NCBI RefSeq assembly: GCF_016652235.1 | Contig: NZ_JAEPKU010000010.1 | Location: forward strand, 1 to 59,600 | DNA length: 59,600 nt | From: Dysgonomonas sp. Marseille-P4677 | GTDB lineage: Bacteria; Bacteroidota; Bacteroidia; Bacteroidales; Dysgonomonadaceae | Direction: 5' to 3' | Shown: one piece after another, positions 7,060 to 15,338 of the stretch | Layout: each line of letters starts with the position of its first letter | Numbering within the stretch: position 1 is the first letter of the stretch | Notes under the pieces: generated by a model | Told to the model about the DNA's origin: nothing | Database searches by the model: none | Seen by the model: the letters and a program-made list of their open reading frames with translations, nothing else | Made by a program: the position numbers and the translations under genes

Positions 7060-9864
7060 TTATTTCAGATTCTTAATCCTTATATTTTTAAACTTAACAG
7101 GCGAACCATGTCCTAGAAAACCTATATGCCCTTTTTTATTGAAAAGTCCCGGATGCATCTTTTTATCCGGTATTCCATTTTTAGTGGCTTCTCTTATATT
7201 TCCATCCAGAATAACAGTTCCGTTTAATGTTATCTTTATATTATCACCATTAGCAATGACCTCCTGATAGTTCCATTCTCCGACAGGTTTCAGATATCCT
7301 CTCTTGGCCGGGATAATACCATAGACCGAACCATGATATTGATATGGAGCAAGGTTACTATACACAGCTGCTTCATTATCCAGAATTTGTAATTCCATAC
7401 CAACATATGCGGCATCACCTTCCATCGGGGTACGGATACCCAAACCATTATTTGCAGCAGTAGTCAACTGAAATTCGAAACGGAAAATAAAATTCGAGAA
7501 TTCTTCTTTAGTATATAAGTTTCCTCCATGAGCACTACTAGGATGAAGTGAAATACAGCCATTCTCTAATACATAATCAGTTACATTTCCTGTCCATTGA
7601 TCCATATTTGTTCCGTCAAAGAGAATATAGTACCCCTCTTTTTTTTCTTCATCCGAAAGCAAAAACGGTTTAGGAGGAATTAAACTACTTAGGTGATCAC
7701 GAATAGCCTGTTTCTGATACTCAGCATCCGGATTATCCAGAACTAGAATGACTTTATTTAATAAATCGTCTACATTTTTTCCAGTAAAGTTTTTATTGGC
7801 CAACGCTATAGTCATTACAGCCTGAGCTGCTTCCTGTTGAACCGATTTATCATCAAGATATTGCCCTGCAGCCAGCATAGCCGGATATGCATTGGTTTTA
7901 CCTAATTGTACCAATATGGATTTCTTTTGCTCTGTAGTTTTAGCTAACAACAAAGCATTATTAAGGTATCTAAATCTATCTTCTGCTTTAATCTGTGGAT
8001 CAGATACAAGCCGTATATATCCAGATAATGAGTGGTCAAAATAAGCAGACAAACTAGTATCTTTACAGATAGCCAATAAATCTTTAGCTACCTCTATGCC
8101 TTTCCAATCGAGCAACGAACGAAAAGCAATTTCTTGCGCTTCACCTGTTGAGCTTTTAAAACCATCAGATATTATTTTTAAAGACTGTTTATCTCCTGTT
8201 GCTGCTAAGACAGGAAAATACAGATATTTTTTATCTAAAGGAGTTTTATCCATTTGGTTAATTACTAATGCTACTTGCTTATCAGCAGAATAATCTGACA
8301 ATGAATTTATTATTGCTTGTTGTATTGGCTGAACAAAAGGAGTATCCGCTTTTTCCAGAAGCTTATATAAATCAGGTAAGTTTTTGGAAACACTGATATC
8401 TTTGAGAGCAGCATAAGCTGCAGTTTTTACTCCTTGAGAATCGGAAGCTAATAAGTCAAATACTATATTATCGAATTTTGAAGCTTTTCGTGCGGCCAAT
8501 AATTCTAAGGCTGCTATTTTTCCTTCATCCGTTACATTTTTCATTATTGGAACAATCGCAGCAGATATATCTCCATCTGTAGAACACAATCCATTTTTCG
8601 CCATCACTATAACGCCTTTATTATCTGATGCTAACAAACCAGACAAAGCTTCTATAGATTTTTCTCCACCGATTCGAACTAAGACATCGACAGTAGCTTT
8701 TTTTAGAACCATATCGTTATCACCCAGTTGCTCAATAAACATATCTGTGGCTAAAGAACCTATCAATGTTTTCTTCTTTACATCTGTACACTCTTGCAAA
8801 AACCAGTTAGTAATATCTGTTTTTACCGCCGGTTGAGCTTTTTTCATAACCTTCAATAGCTCTTTATACATTTTTTCGGAAGTAAAGTCCGATACAAAAT
8901 TGAGAGCTGCAAACCGATAATTTCTGTCATCCTCTTTCAAGGCTGCTTTCAATAACTTTATTGATTCTTGGGGTTTTGCAGTCATAAGTATTTGTAAAGC
9001 CGCTTCACGAGTCTGATTTTGCCCTGCTTTCTCAGCTTTTTTCATCAAATTGTTCGCTGCTTTTGCAATATCTTTTACCTCTCCCTTATCAAGTAATCTT
9101 TTTAGTAGAGATATGTAAGCTTCTGTTGCACCTGATTTATCCATCGCATAATTTACTTTCTCTGTAGCAATAGACAAAGCTTTTAAGGAGGTCTTAGTGC
9201 CAGAACGGCTTAAAGCATACAGGGTTGCTTTCTGAATATCATCATTTTCATTGTTCAATATAGCAAGCAATTTATCTTCTGCCGCAGCTATTTGCATTTC
9301 TCCTATAGCTTCAATAATGTCTTTCTTTGTATTAGAATTAGTAGCTACATCAAGTGCATTAAGCAGTGCTCTGGCTGCATCATCTGATTTAATAGAGGCC
9401 AATGCACGACAGGCAGGACCACTTAAGTATTCATCGTTAAAAAATGACGATAGCTTTTCAACAGCTTCGTCTTTTCCCAATATTTGCAACTGACCAATAA
9501 TAAAGGCTTTGATTTCTCTATTATCAGTCATATCCAATGCCTTTATATAAGCATTCGAAATAATTGAACGATTGATATCCTGCCCTTGAGCTGAAACATA
9601 GTAAGAGAGTCCGTTTAGAGCATATTCAACCTGAGCATTACTCCCTTTCCCGGGAACATTCATCATTTTTACCAGACGAAAAACACCTTCTTCTTTTGTC
9701 GAAACTAGATCATTTAACAAGATATTGTATTGCTTTTCATTTTGTGCCGGCATTTGGGCCAGAACATCAGCAATAATAGTCTCAACTGTTCTTCCTGTAG
9801 GTGTCTGAGCTATAGATACGAGACAACATATATATGCTAAACATAATAAATATATTTTTTTCAT
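7060..9864 (-). CDS. HEAT-repeat protein with C-terminal DUF1080 (3-keto-glycoside hydrolase-type) domain
   Basis: Exported protein of 934 residues. After an N-terminal signal peptide (cleavage near VSIAQ), residues about 30-730 are alpha-helical HEAT-like repeats. The last 200 residues (from about 737, YYILFDGTNMDQWTG) form a DUF1080 beta-sandwich with NNGLGIRTPMEGDAAYVGME and VGEWNYQEVIANGD. Some DUF1080 proteins cleave 3-keto-glycosides produced by Gfo/Idh dehydrogenases, and a Gfo/Idh gene lies 24 bp upstream here. The expected role is therefore periplasmic cleavage of an oxidised glycoside. The long HEAT array may be a scaffold for partners or substrate. Enzymatic activity of this protein is inferred from context. 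Confidence 0.88.
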   Translation of the reverse strand: MKKIYLLCLAYICCLVSIAQTPTGRTVETIIADVLAQMPAQNEKQYNILLNDLVSTKEEGVFRLVKMMNVPGKGSNAQVEYALNGLSYYVSAQGQDINRSIISNAYIKALDMTDNREIKAFIIGQLQILGKDEAVEKLSSFFNDEYLSGPACRALASIKSDDAARALLNALDVATNSNTKKDIIEAIGEMQIAAAEDKLLAILNNENDDIQKATLYALSRSGTKTSLKALSIATEKVNYAMDKSGATEAYISLLKRLLDKGEVKDIAKAANNLMKKAEKAGQNQTREAALQILMTAKPQESIKLLKAALKEDDRNYRFAALNFVSDFTSEKMYKELLKVMKKAQPAVKTDITNWFLQECTDVKKKTLIGSLATDMFIEQLGDNDMVLKKATVDVLVRIGGEKSIEALSGLLASDNKGVIVMAKNGLCSTDGDISAAIVPIMKNVTDEGKIAALELLAARKASKFDNIVFDLLASDSQGVKTAAYAALKDISVSKNLPDLYKLLEKADTPFVQPIQQAIINSLSDYSADKQVALVINQMDKTPLDKKYLYFPVLAATGDKQSLKIISDGFKSSTGEAQEIAFRSLLDWKGIEVAKDLLAICKDTSLSAYFDHSLSGYIRLVSDPQIKAEDRFRYLNNALLLAKTTEQKKSILVQLGKTNAYPAMLAAGQYLDDKSVQQEAAQAVMTIALANKNFTGKNVDDLLNKVILVLDNPDAEYQKQAIRDHLSSLIPPKPFLLSDEEKKEGYYILFDGTNMDQWTGNVTDYVLENGCISLHPSSAHGGNLYTKEEFSNFIFRFEFQLTTAANNGLGIRTPMEGDAAYVGMELQILDNEAAVYSNLAPYQYHGSVYGIIPAKRGYLKPVGEWNYQEVIANGDNIKITLNGTVILDGNIREATKNGIPDKKMHPGLFNKKGHIGFLGHGSPVKFKNIRIKNLK

Positions 9865-9888
9865 AAGATTTTTTTTAGAATTAAATCA

Positions 9889-11145
9889 TTATATATTCCA
9901 TGGTGAGCGCATTGGCTGATTGACAAGGCGGTTTGCCGCTTCATCATTGATAAACTCCAATTTTACGGGATCAAAGTGCAATGTGCGGTTTAGTCTTAAT
10001 GCTACAAGCCCCATATTAACAATAGTAGCAGATCTGAAACCATTTTGCTCGTTAAGGGCAAATGCTTTCCTAGTTTTTACACTTTCAATAAAATCTGTTA
10101 CCTGAGATTCCGGTTCTGGATAATCAGCCAACTTTTTCTCCCAATTAGGAATATCGCATACAAAGTTCTTATATACATTTCCATTAGGACCTGATATATA
10201 TGGAGTATCAGGGTCTCCATAATCGCCTCCCCACAATACAATCTGACAACCATCATCATAAGTATATGTTATGGAACGCCAAACCCCAATAGCATCGGGA
10301 TGTTGTTGCGGTGCATCCACTTCCACTTTTACCGGACTTGTATTATCTTTACCTAAGAGATATTGAACAGGATCTATATAATGTTGCCCCATGTCTCCTA
10401 ATCCTCCGCCATCATAATCCCAATAACCCCGGAATGTACTATGAACACGGTGAGAATTATATGGTTTGTACGGCGCGGGTCCGAGCCACATGTCATAATC
10501 TAATTCTTCGGGAATGGGTTGCGGTTCGAGATATTCTTTGCCTACCCAAAAGAATTTCCAGTCGAATCCGGTATGTTTGCTTATCGTCACCTTCAAAGGC
10601 CAGCCCAACATACCACTCTGAACTAGTTTCTTTAGAGGTTGAACTGGTGTTCCCAATCCATAAAAATTATCTTTGAAACGAAACCAAGTATTCAACCTAA
10701 ACATATTACCATATTGTTTTACGGCTTCCATTACCCTCTTACCTTCCCCTATAGTCCGGGTCATAGGCTTCTCACACCAAATATCTTTACCTGCTTTAGC
10801 TGCTTCTACCGACATGATTCCATGCCAATGAGGTGGAGTTGCTATATGGACAATATCCACATTCTTATCTAAAATAAGATCTCTGAAATCATGATATGCC
10901 GCTATTTTTTCAGTAACAAGGTTTTTACCTAATTCCAAGTGTTTCTTATCTACATCGCAAACTGCAACCAAACGTGTACCAGCATATTTAAGGTGGCCAC
11001 GTCCCATGTTTCCCGTACCAATTATTCCCTTGGTGAGCTGATCACTGGGGGCTATATAGCCATTTCCCAGTACTTGCCGGGGAATAATTGTAAGAGCAGC
11101 GAATGCCCCTATGGTCTTAATAAAATTTCGTCGATTAGTTTTCAT
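9889..11145 (-). CDS. Gfo/Idh/MocA-family oxidoreductase with Tat signal
   Basis: NAD(P)-dependent sugar or glycoside dehydrogenase, 418 residues. The N-terminus has a twin-arginine motif (RRNFIK) followed by a hydrophobic stretch, so it should be exported folded with its cofactor. The Rossmann motif GIIGTGNMGRGH is at about 39-50 and the family motif CEKPMTRT near 130. The C-terminal alpha/beta domain includes GGGLGDMGQHYIDPVQYLLG with the usual His. Together with the adjacent DUF1080 gene it fits the known two-step scheme of C3 oxidation followed by cleavage of the 3-keto-glycoside. It is the first gene of the 2414-11145 cluster, with its own upstream region of 250 bp. Confidence 0.93.
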   Translation of the reverse strand: MKTNRRNFIKTIGAFAALTIIPRQVLGNGYIAPSDQLTKGIIGTGNMGRGHLKYAGTRLVAVCDVDKKHLELGKNLVTEKIAAYHDFRDLILDKNVDIVHIATPPHWHGIMSVEAAKAGKDIWCEKPMTRTIGEGKRVMEAVKQYGNMFRLNTWFRFKDNFYGLGTPVQPLKKLVQSGMLGWPLKVTISKHTGFDWKFFWVGKEYLEPQPIPEELDYDMWLGPAPYKPYNSHRVHSTFRGYWDYDGGGLGDMGQHYIDPVQYLLGKDNTSPVKVEVDAPQQHPDAIGVWRSITYTYDDGCQIVLWGGDYGDPDTPYISGPNGNVYKNFVCDIPNWEKKLADYPEPESQVTDFIESVKTRKAFALNEQNGFRSATIVNMGLVALRLNRTLHFDPVKLEFINDEAANRLVNQPMRSPWNI

Positions 11146-11268
11146 AATATCTGCTATTTATATTTTATGGTTTAGCGTTTCAAGGTCCAAAATTTATAAT
11201 ATAGACTGTTTATTAACTCTATCTATCAAACAATTAATACTGTATAATTCTTTCTCTAAACTTTAATA

Positions 11269-11276
11269 CAAATTTA
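11269..11276 (-). promoter_or_regulatory. Candidate -7 promoter box for the oxidoreductase cluster
   Basis: On the minus strand the bases read TAAATTTG, matching the Bacteroidetes -7 consensus TAnnTTTG, about 120 nt upstream of the oxidoreductase start. I see no clear TTTG -33 box at the expected distance, so this is only a candidate. Confidence 0.35.
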
Positions 11277-11342
11277 TCAGGCATATTAAAGCTATTCTAT
11301 CTGAGCATTCTATCTAACCAGACAGTAATGATTGTTGATAAA

Positions 11343-11376
11343 AGAGGGAAGTACAGATTGTATTCTGTACTTCCTC
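11343..11376 (-). terminator. Intrinsic terminator of PUL 1 operon
   Basis: An 11-bp perfect stem (11347-11357 with 11364-11374, 6-nt loop), followed on the minus strand by CTTTT. It lies about 20 bp past the stop of the 11396-12931 lipoprotein gene. It separates PUL 1 from the downstream oxidoreductase cluster. Confidence 0.75.
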
Positions 11377-11395
11377 AAAGATAAGATTTTTTCTA

Positions 11396-12931
11396 TTAGC
11401 GTTGAACTATAATTTTCAGTTTACATTTTCTTCCATAGAGTTTTGTTACTCCTGAATAATCGAACCCAGCTAGATTAGGAGCAGAGTAGTGAGCACTCAT
11501 TCCATTACCTGAAGCTGGACGATCTATCTTACAGCCATCCTTCAAAGCATCAGAATCGTCTGGAGCTTCCAGAACTTTTATTATACCCCATTTAAATTCA
11601 CCATCTATATTGCGACGGTTAAAAGCAACATATGTACCTTGTTTAATATTGTGGCTACAAGCATCGGCCTGATCTGTAGATGCTCCCTGGCGCCACATAA
11701 CAAGGTTGCTTGTTGTACCGGTAGATGCTGCTAAATAATCTTTGAGTTCATCCAATGCCTGGAAAGTTTCCCAATTCCCTGTGCTATTCTCAAAGAAACT
11801 ATCTAGGTCCATACTTGTAGCTATCGCATCAGTAATTATCTTAAAATTAGAGAGATTTAAAGTCATTGTAGTTAACCATTGAGCATCTTGCTGTCTACCT
11901 ACAGGCCCTCCATTCAGGCGGCTTGCACCAACAAATGCAAATCCACGCTGTGCAGTATAAGCAAAATTTGTCTGGTTACGCCAGATATTTGCAAACATAA
12001 AATCAACATTGCCTTTACTTGCTGAAATAGCATCATTTAAGGACAGTATATTCTTAACAGTTCCATTTACGTTTACTCCATCAATTGAGAATATATATGG
12101 TTGATTCGGATCTCCCGGATTTTCCCATTCGGGCGCCATTTCTATATTATCAAATATATAAGCTCTACCCGGAGGTATTCCTGTAATTCCCTTAATACTA
12201 ACAAAATGTACCTTTTCAACATTTCTGATATCGACAGCTTTAATCATGATCGCATCAGCCCTTTCATCATCTACTGTAATAGAGAATTGGAATGTTTTTT
12301 CTTTTTCATTTGACACTGCAATATCCTTTACATCCTGAAGCTCAAGGTATGGGGATTTTTGAACTAAACAATAACTCAGCGATTTAAGTCCCTCAATAGA
12401 AATTACTTCACCTTTCAACGAAACAGAACCATTTAGTTCTACAGATTCTATCTCCGTTGGCTCTGTAGTTATTTTGGGTGGTATTCCTGTTATTTTTCCA
12501 ATTGAGATATTCTGTATTACTTGTTTTACATAAATATCATTGGCTACAATCGCAATGCCACCTGCATCTTCAGCATATATCGGAACTTCGATAGAAAAAT
12601 TATAAGTATTAGGAAATTCTGCTAATTTTACATGTACTCTTTTGCTGGCATCAATTTCTTCATATCCATCTGCTGTCTTACGCAGAAGTGTACCATATAT
12701 ATTTCGCAATCCATTAGGTGCTGCAACAGTACCTTCAATAATCTTGTTGGTGTTTATATCAACTTCGTTATAAGATGTCTCAGTAGTTAGATTCAAGGTT
12801 GGAGGAGGATAGGCATTGTCATCTAAATAATTAGTTGCCTTATCTTCATCACTACAAGCCATAAAAAGAGTAGCCATAATAAACGAAAAGCACAATAATC
12901 TATACCTGATATATAATAGATTCTTTTTCAT
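11396..12931 (-). CDS. Surface lipoprotein with Ig-like repeats, probable glycan-binding protein
   Basis: 511-residue lipoprotein: hydrophobic N-terminus and lipid Cys in FMACSDEDK. The acidic residues after the Cys are typical of Bacteroidetes lipoproteins exported to the cell surface. Two roughly 100-residue beta-rich repeats follow, each ending in the same linker (ITGIPP, near residues 147 and 249). A distinct C-terminal domain (about 265-511) contains the only extended Trp/Asn-rich segments. Position as last gene of a SusCD operon and this architecture fit a SusE/F-like surface glycan-binding protein. No catalytic motif is visible. The ligand is unknown. Confidence 0.75.
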   Translation of the reverse strand: MKKNLLYIRYRLLCFSFIMATLFMACSDEDKATNYLDDNAYPPPTLNLTTETSYNEVDINTNKIIEGTVAAPNGLRNIYGTLLRKTADGYEEIDASKRVHVKLAEFPNTYNFSIEVPIYAEDAGGIAIVANDIYVKQVIQNISIGKITGIPPKITTEPTEIESVELNGSVSLKGEVISIEGLKSLSYCLVQKSPYLELQDVKDIAVSNEKEKTFQFSITVDDERADAIMIKAVDIRNVEKVHFVSIKGITGIPPGRAYIFDNIEMAPEWENPGDPNQPYIFSIDGVNVNGTVKNILSLNDAISASKGNVDFMFANIWRNQTNFAYTAQRGFAFVGASRLNGGPVGRQQDAQWLTTMTLNLSNFKIITDAIATSMDLDSFFENSTGNWETFQALDELKDYLAASTGTTSNLVMWRQGASTDQADACSHNIKQGTYVAFNRRNIDGEFKWGIIKVLEAPDDSDALKDGCKIDRPASGNGMSAHYSAPNLAGFDYSGVTKLYGRKCKLKIIVQR

Positions 12932-12950
12932 ATTAATTCATTTTTAGTCA

Positions 12951-13742
12951 TTAATTAGTCTCTAAAACTAATGTCGTAATAATTGGTAAATGATCTGATA
13001 ATTGAGTAACCGGTGTGTATGAATTCACTATTTTCCAGACATTTGAAGATGGATAGCAGAATATATAATCTATTTTCGATTTGGGATTATTGGCTGGAAT
13101 TGTATGATCAGGACTGCTTACCTGCATCCAGTTCTTCATTCCATTAGCAATTTCATCCGAATCGGGTCTGGCATTAAAATCACCACATAGTATCATTGGC
13201 GTTTTAATCTTCATTAATTGCTGATTAATGAAATCTACTTGCGTTTTCCTCACATCTGAAGTTGTGTAATCAAGATGTGTACAAGCAAAAGTAATTGATT
13301 CCTCATCAGACAATTCCACTTCACTGATTAAAAGGGCACGCCGTTCTTTTGCACCATCTGGCATTGGCAAAAATAGGCGTTGCGACTGACTAAAAGGATA
13401 CTTGCTAAGTATGCCAATTCCATAATACCCACCGGCATAATCTATAGTTCTGGCATACAGAGATAGCATTCCGGTACGAAAAGCCAGTTCGGAAATAAAG
13501 TTCTTACCATTCTGATGTGGAGCTCTCGTTCTAGATGTGTTCACATCCACCTCCTGCAATGCAACGATGTCGGGATTTTCTTTTTTTATAAAATCGGCAA
13601 ATTCTTCTAATGAAGCCAATTCTCCAAAACGAAGATTATAGCACAAAACCTTAAGTTGTACCTTATCTTGTGCTAATAAATTTATTGCTAAAAAAGAAAA
13701 GATTATCAGTATATATATACGAAAGTTAAATGTCTTCTTCAT
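12951..13742 (-). CDS. Secreted endonuclease/exonuclease/phosphatase (EEP) family protein
   Basis: Metal-dependent phosphoesterase fold, 263 residues with a cleavable signal peptide (ending near NLLAQ), so probably periplasmic. All active-site motifs are present: CYNLRFG (Asn), LQEVDVNT (Glu), ACTHLDYT (His), CGDFNARPDSDE (Asp and Asn), SKIDYIF and LSDHLPI (final Asp-His). Related domains act on nucleic acids, inositol phosphates, sphingomyelin or sugar phosphates. In a PUL a sugar phosphate or phosphodiester is more likely than DNA (inference). It lies 6 bp after the degenerate EEP lipoprotein gene and 19 bp before the surface lipoprotein gene, in one operon. Confidence 0.9.
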   Translation of the reverse strand: MKKTFNFRIYILIIFSFLAINLLAQDKVQLKVLCYNLRFGELASLEEFADFIKKENPDIVALQEVDVNTSRTRAPHQNGKNFISELAFRTGMLSLYARTIDYAGGYYGIGILSKYPFSQSQRLFLPMPDGAKERRALLISEVELSDEESITFACTHLDYTTSDVRKTQVDFINQQLMKIKTPMILCGDFNARPDSDEIANGMKNWMQVSSPDHTIPANNPKSKIDYIFCYPSSNVWKIVNSYTPVTQLSDHLPIITTLVLETN

Positions 13743-13748
13743 CTGTAT

Positions 13749-14534
13749 TTATTTAAGTAATTCAATCTGAATAAGAAAGCTTTTAATATCTCCTGATACA
13801 ACAGATTCGGTCACATCTCTCAATTTCCATTTTGACGATCCAAGAACATATATGCAATATTCACTCGATTTGCCTGTATTGTCAATAATATCTAACATAT
13901 AAGAATCTTTTGTTAACGTAGTACTTAGAGATGATTCTAATTTAGATAGAACGCTTCTTTTTACAGTACCAACAACTAATGTCGAAACAAAAAGATTGTT
14001 CTTTAGAAAACTGACAGCAGGCGTGATCTGATCATCCGAATTGATAGATGCTGATAAGAATCTCATCTTCAAAGAAGAAGTAAATGCTATTTCTGCTTGG
14101 AACATCCAACAATCAGTAGTTAAAATTGTTTGTTCCATCTCATCTAACGCCTGACCAAAGAGGATGGTATTTCCCAAATACTCGTTATCAGCTCTCCCAT
14201 AGGGAACAAAATAGGGCATATAAAGCGACTGATGTGCAACTTTTACGGCAGGATTTATCATCTCTGTTTCCGAAAAAGAAACATTCGTATTGTTTAGTAA
14301 AATTGCATTTTGCTCTTTTGCCTTTATTGCATTAACTACAGGAGTGTAGTTTGAATTAGGGAAAAGACTTTCCGCTGATAAATCAGATATTATCAAAACT
14401 TTAGCGGTCCTACTTTTATCCCATATATCGTCCTTTCCTCCGCCTCCATTGTTCCCATCATCACCATTATCGGATGAACAAGCAAACAATAGTGATGATA
14501 ACAGTATTCCTATCAGTTTTATTAAATCTTTCAT
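13749..14534 (-). CDS. Lipoprotein resembling a catalytically dead EEP domain
   Basis: 261-residue lipoprotein (lipobox LLFACSSDNG, then a Gly/Asp-rich tether), probably on the surface. By eye, the rest tracks the two flanking EEP proteins along its whole length: KVLIISDLSAES for the first strand, YLGNTILFGQAL for YGVAILSKYPI, KMRFLSASINSDD for VRVAATHLDHS, and CIYVLGSSKWKLRDV for DYIFCYPSSNVWKI. At every catalytic position the residue is changed: Glu of QEVD to Asn/Thr, His of THLD to Ile/Asn, GDFN to GTVK, and SDH to SGD. I infer a pseudoenzyme that may have become a binding protein. The homology was judged without a search. Confidence 0.7.
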   Translation of the reverse strand: MKDLIKLIGILLSSLLFACSSDNGDDGNNGGGGKDDIWDKSRTAKVLIISDLSAESLFPNSNYTPVVNAIKAKEQNAILLNNTNVSFSETEMINPAVKVAHQSLYMPYFVPYGRADNEYLGNTILFGQALDEMEQTILTTDCWMFQAEIAFTSSLKMRFLSASINSDDQITPAVSFLKNNLFVSTLVVGTVKRSVLSKLESSLSTTLTKDSYMLDIIDNTGKSSEYCIYVLGSSKWKLRDVTESVVSGDIKSFLIQIELLK

Positions 14535-14540
14535 ATCCGG

Positions 14541-15323
14541 TTATTTATTATATTCAACATCCGTCACTAAAGCACAATGGTCTGAAATACCTGTTTCTTT
14601 GAGTATCTCATAGCTTTTCACAGTCCATTTGCCTGTAGGTTTAGCAAAAATATAGTCTATTTTACTTGTAGGTATCGCCGGAAAAGTCGGAAAATTATTA
14701 CAAATTCGTTGCCAGGTTGCCATTCCCTGAACAATTGCATTCTCTCCGGGCTTGGCGTTAAAATCTCCAGCTAATATGATAGGAAGTGAATTTCCTATAT
14801 ATGAATCTAACTGACGTACCATGTCTAAACGTACATTATCGGTTGAATGATCCAAATGAGTAGCCGCGACCCGCACTTTTTCATTGTTCCCGGGTAGTAT
14901 TACATCAATATAAAGAACCGTTCGCTTTTCTTTCAGATCTGCAGAATTACTTGTCAATGGATTATTAGAGATTTTCTGTATCGGATATTTTGACAGAATA
15001 GCAACTCCATATTTTCCTTGTTGGTAAGTAATAGCCGAGCCAAAAGCCGAAAACATTCCTAACTCTGCGGCCAGCTCTGTTGTAAAATCTTTTCCTCCAT
15101 TTCTTACTGTAAAATAATCTACTTCTTGCAAAATAATAAAGTCGGGATTATGTTTTTTTATCAAAGTAGCAAACGGTTTAGCAGAGTAATTAACCAACTC
15201 TCCAGACATACGGGTATTGAAATTCATCAACCTGAAAGATGTCTGTGCCATTAACGAGCTATGGGGCAGCAATACTAATAGAACACAAATAAATAAATAT
15301 CTAATATTGTTAATCATAATCAT
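14541..15323 (-). CDS. Secreted endonuclease/exonuclease/phosphatase (EEP) family protein
   Basis: Second intact EEP phosphoesterase of the operon, 260 residues with a signal peptide ending near SLMAQ. Motifs in order: MNFNTRMSGE (Asn), LQEVDYFT (Glu), AATHLDHS (His), LAGDFNAKPGE, SKIDYIF and GISDHCALV. It resembles the 12951-13742 protein closely in layout, so the three EEP-fold genes probably arose by tandem duplication, with the middle one degenerating. It starts 15 bp after the SusD stop and ends 6 bp before the degenerate copy, indicating one transcript. Substrate unknown; a phosphodiester or phosphate substituent of the imported glycan is the working inference. Confidence 0.9.
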   Translation of the reverse strand: MIMINNIRYLFICVLLVLLPHSSLMAQTSFRLMNFNTRMSGELVNYSAKPFATLIKKHNPDFIILQEVDYFTVRNGGKDFTTELAAELGMFSAFGSAITYQQGKYGVAILSKYPIQKISNNPLTSNSADLKEKRTVLYIDVILPGNNEKVRVAATHLDHSTDNVRLDMVRQLDSYIGNSLPIILAGDFNAKPGENAIVQGMATWQRICNNFPTFPAIPTSKIDYIFAKPTGKWTVKSYEILKETGISDHCALVTDVEYNK

Positions 15324-15338
15324 TTATTTTGATAATAG

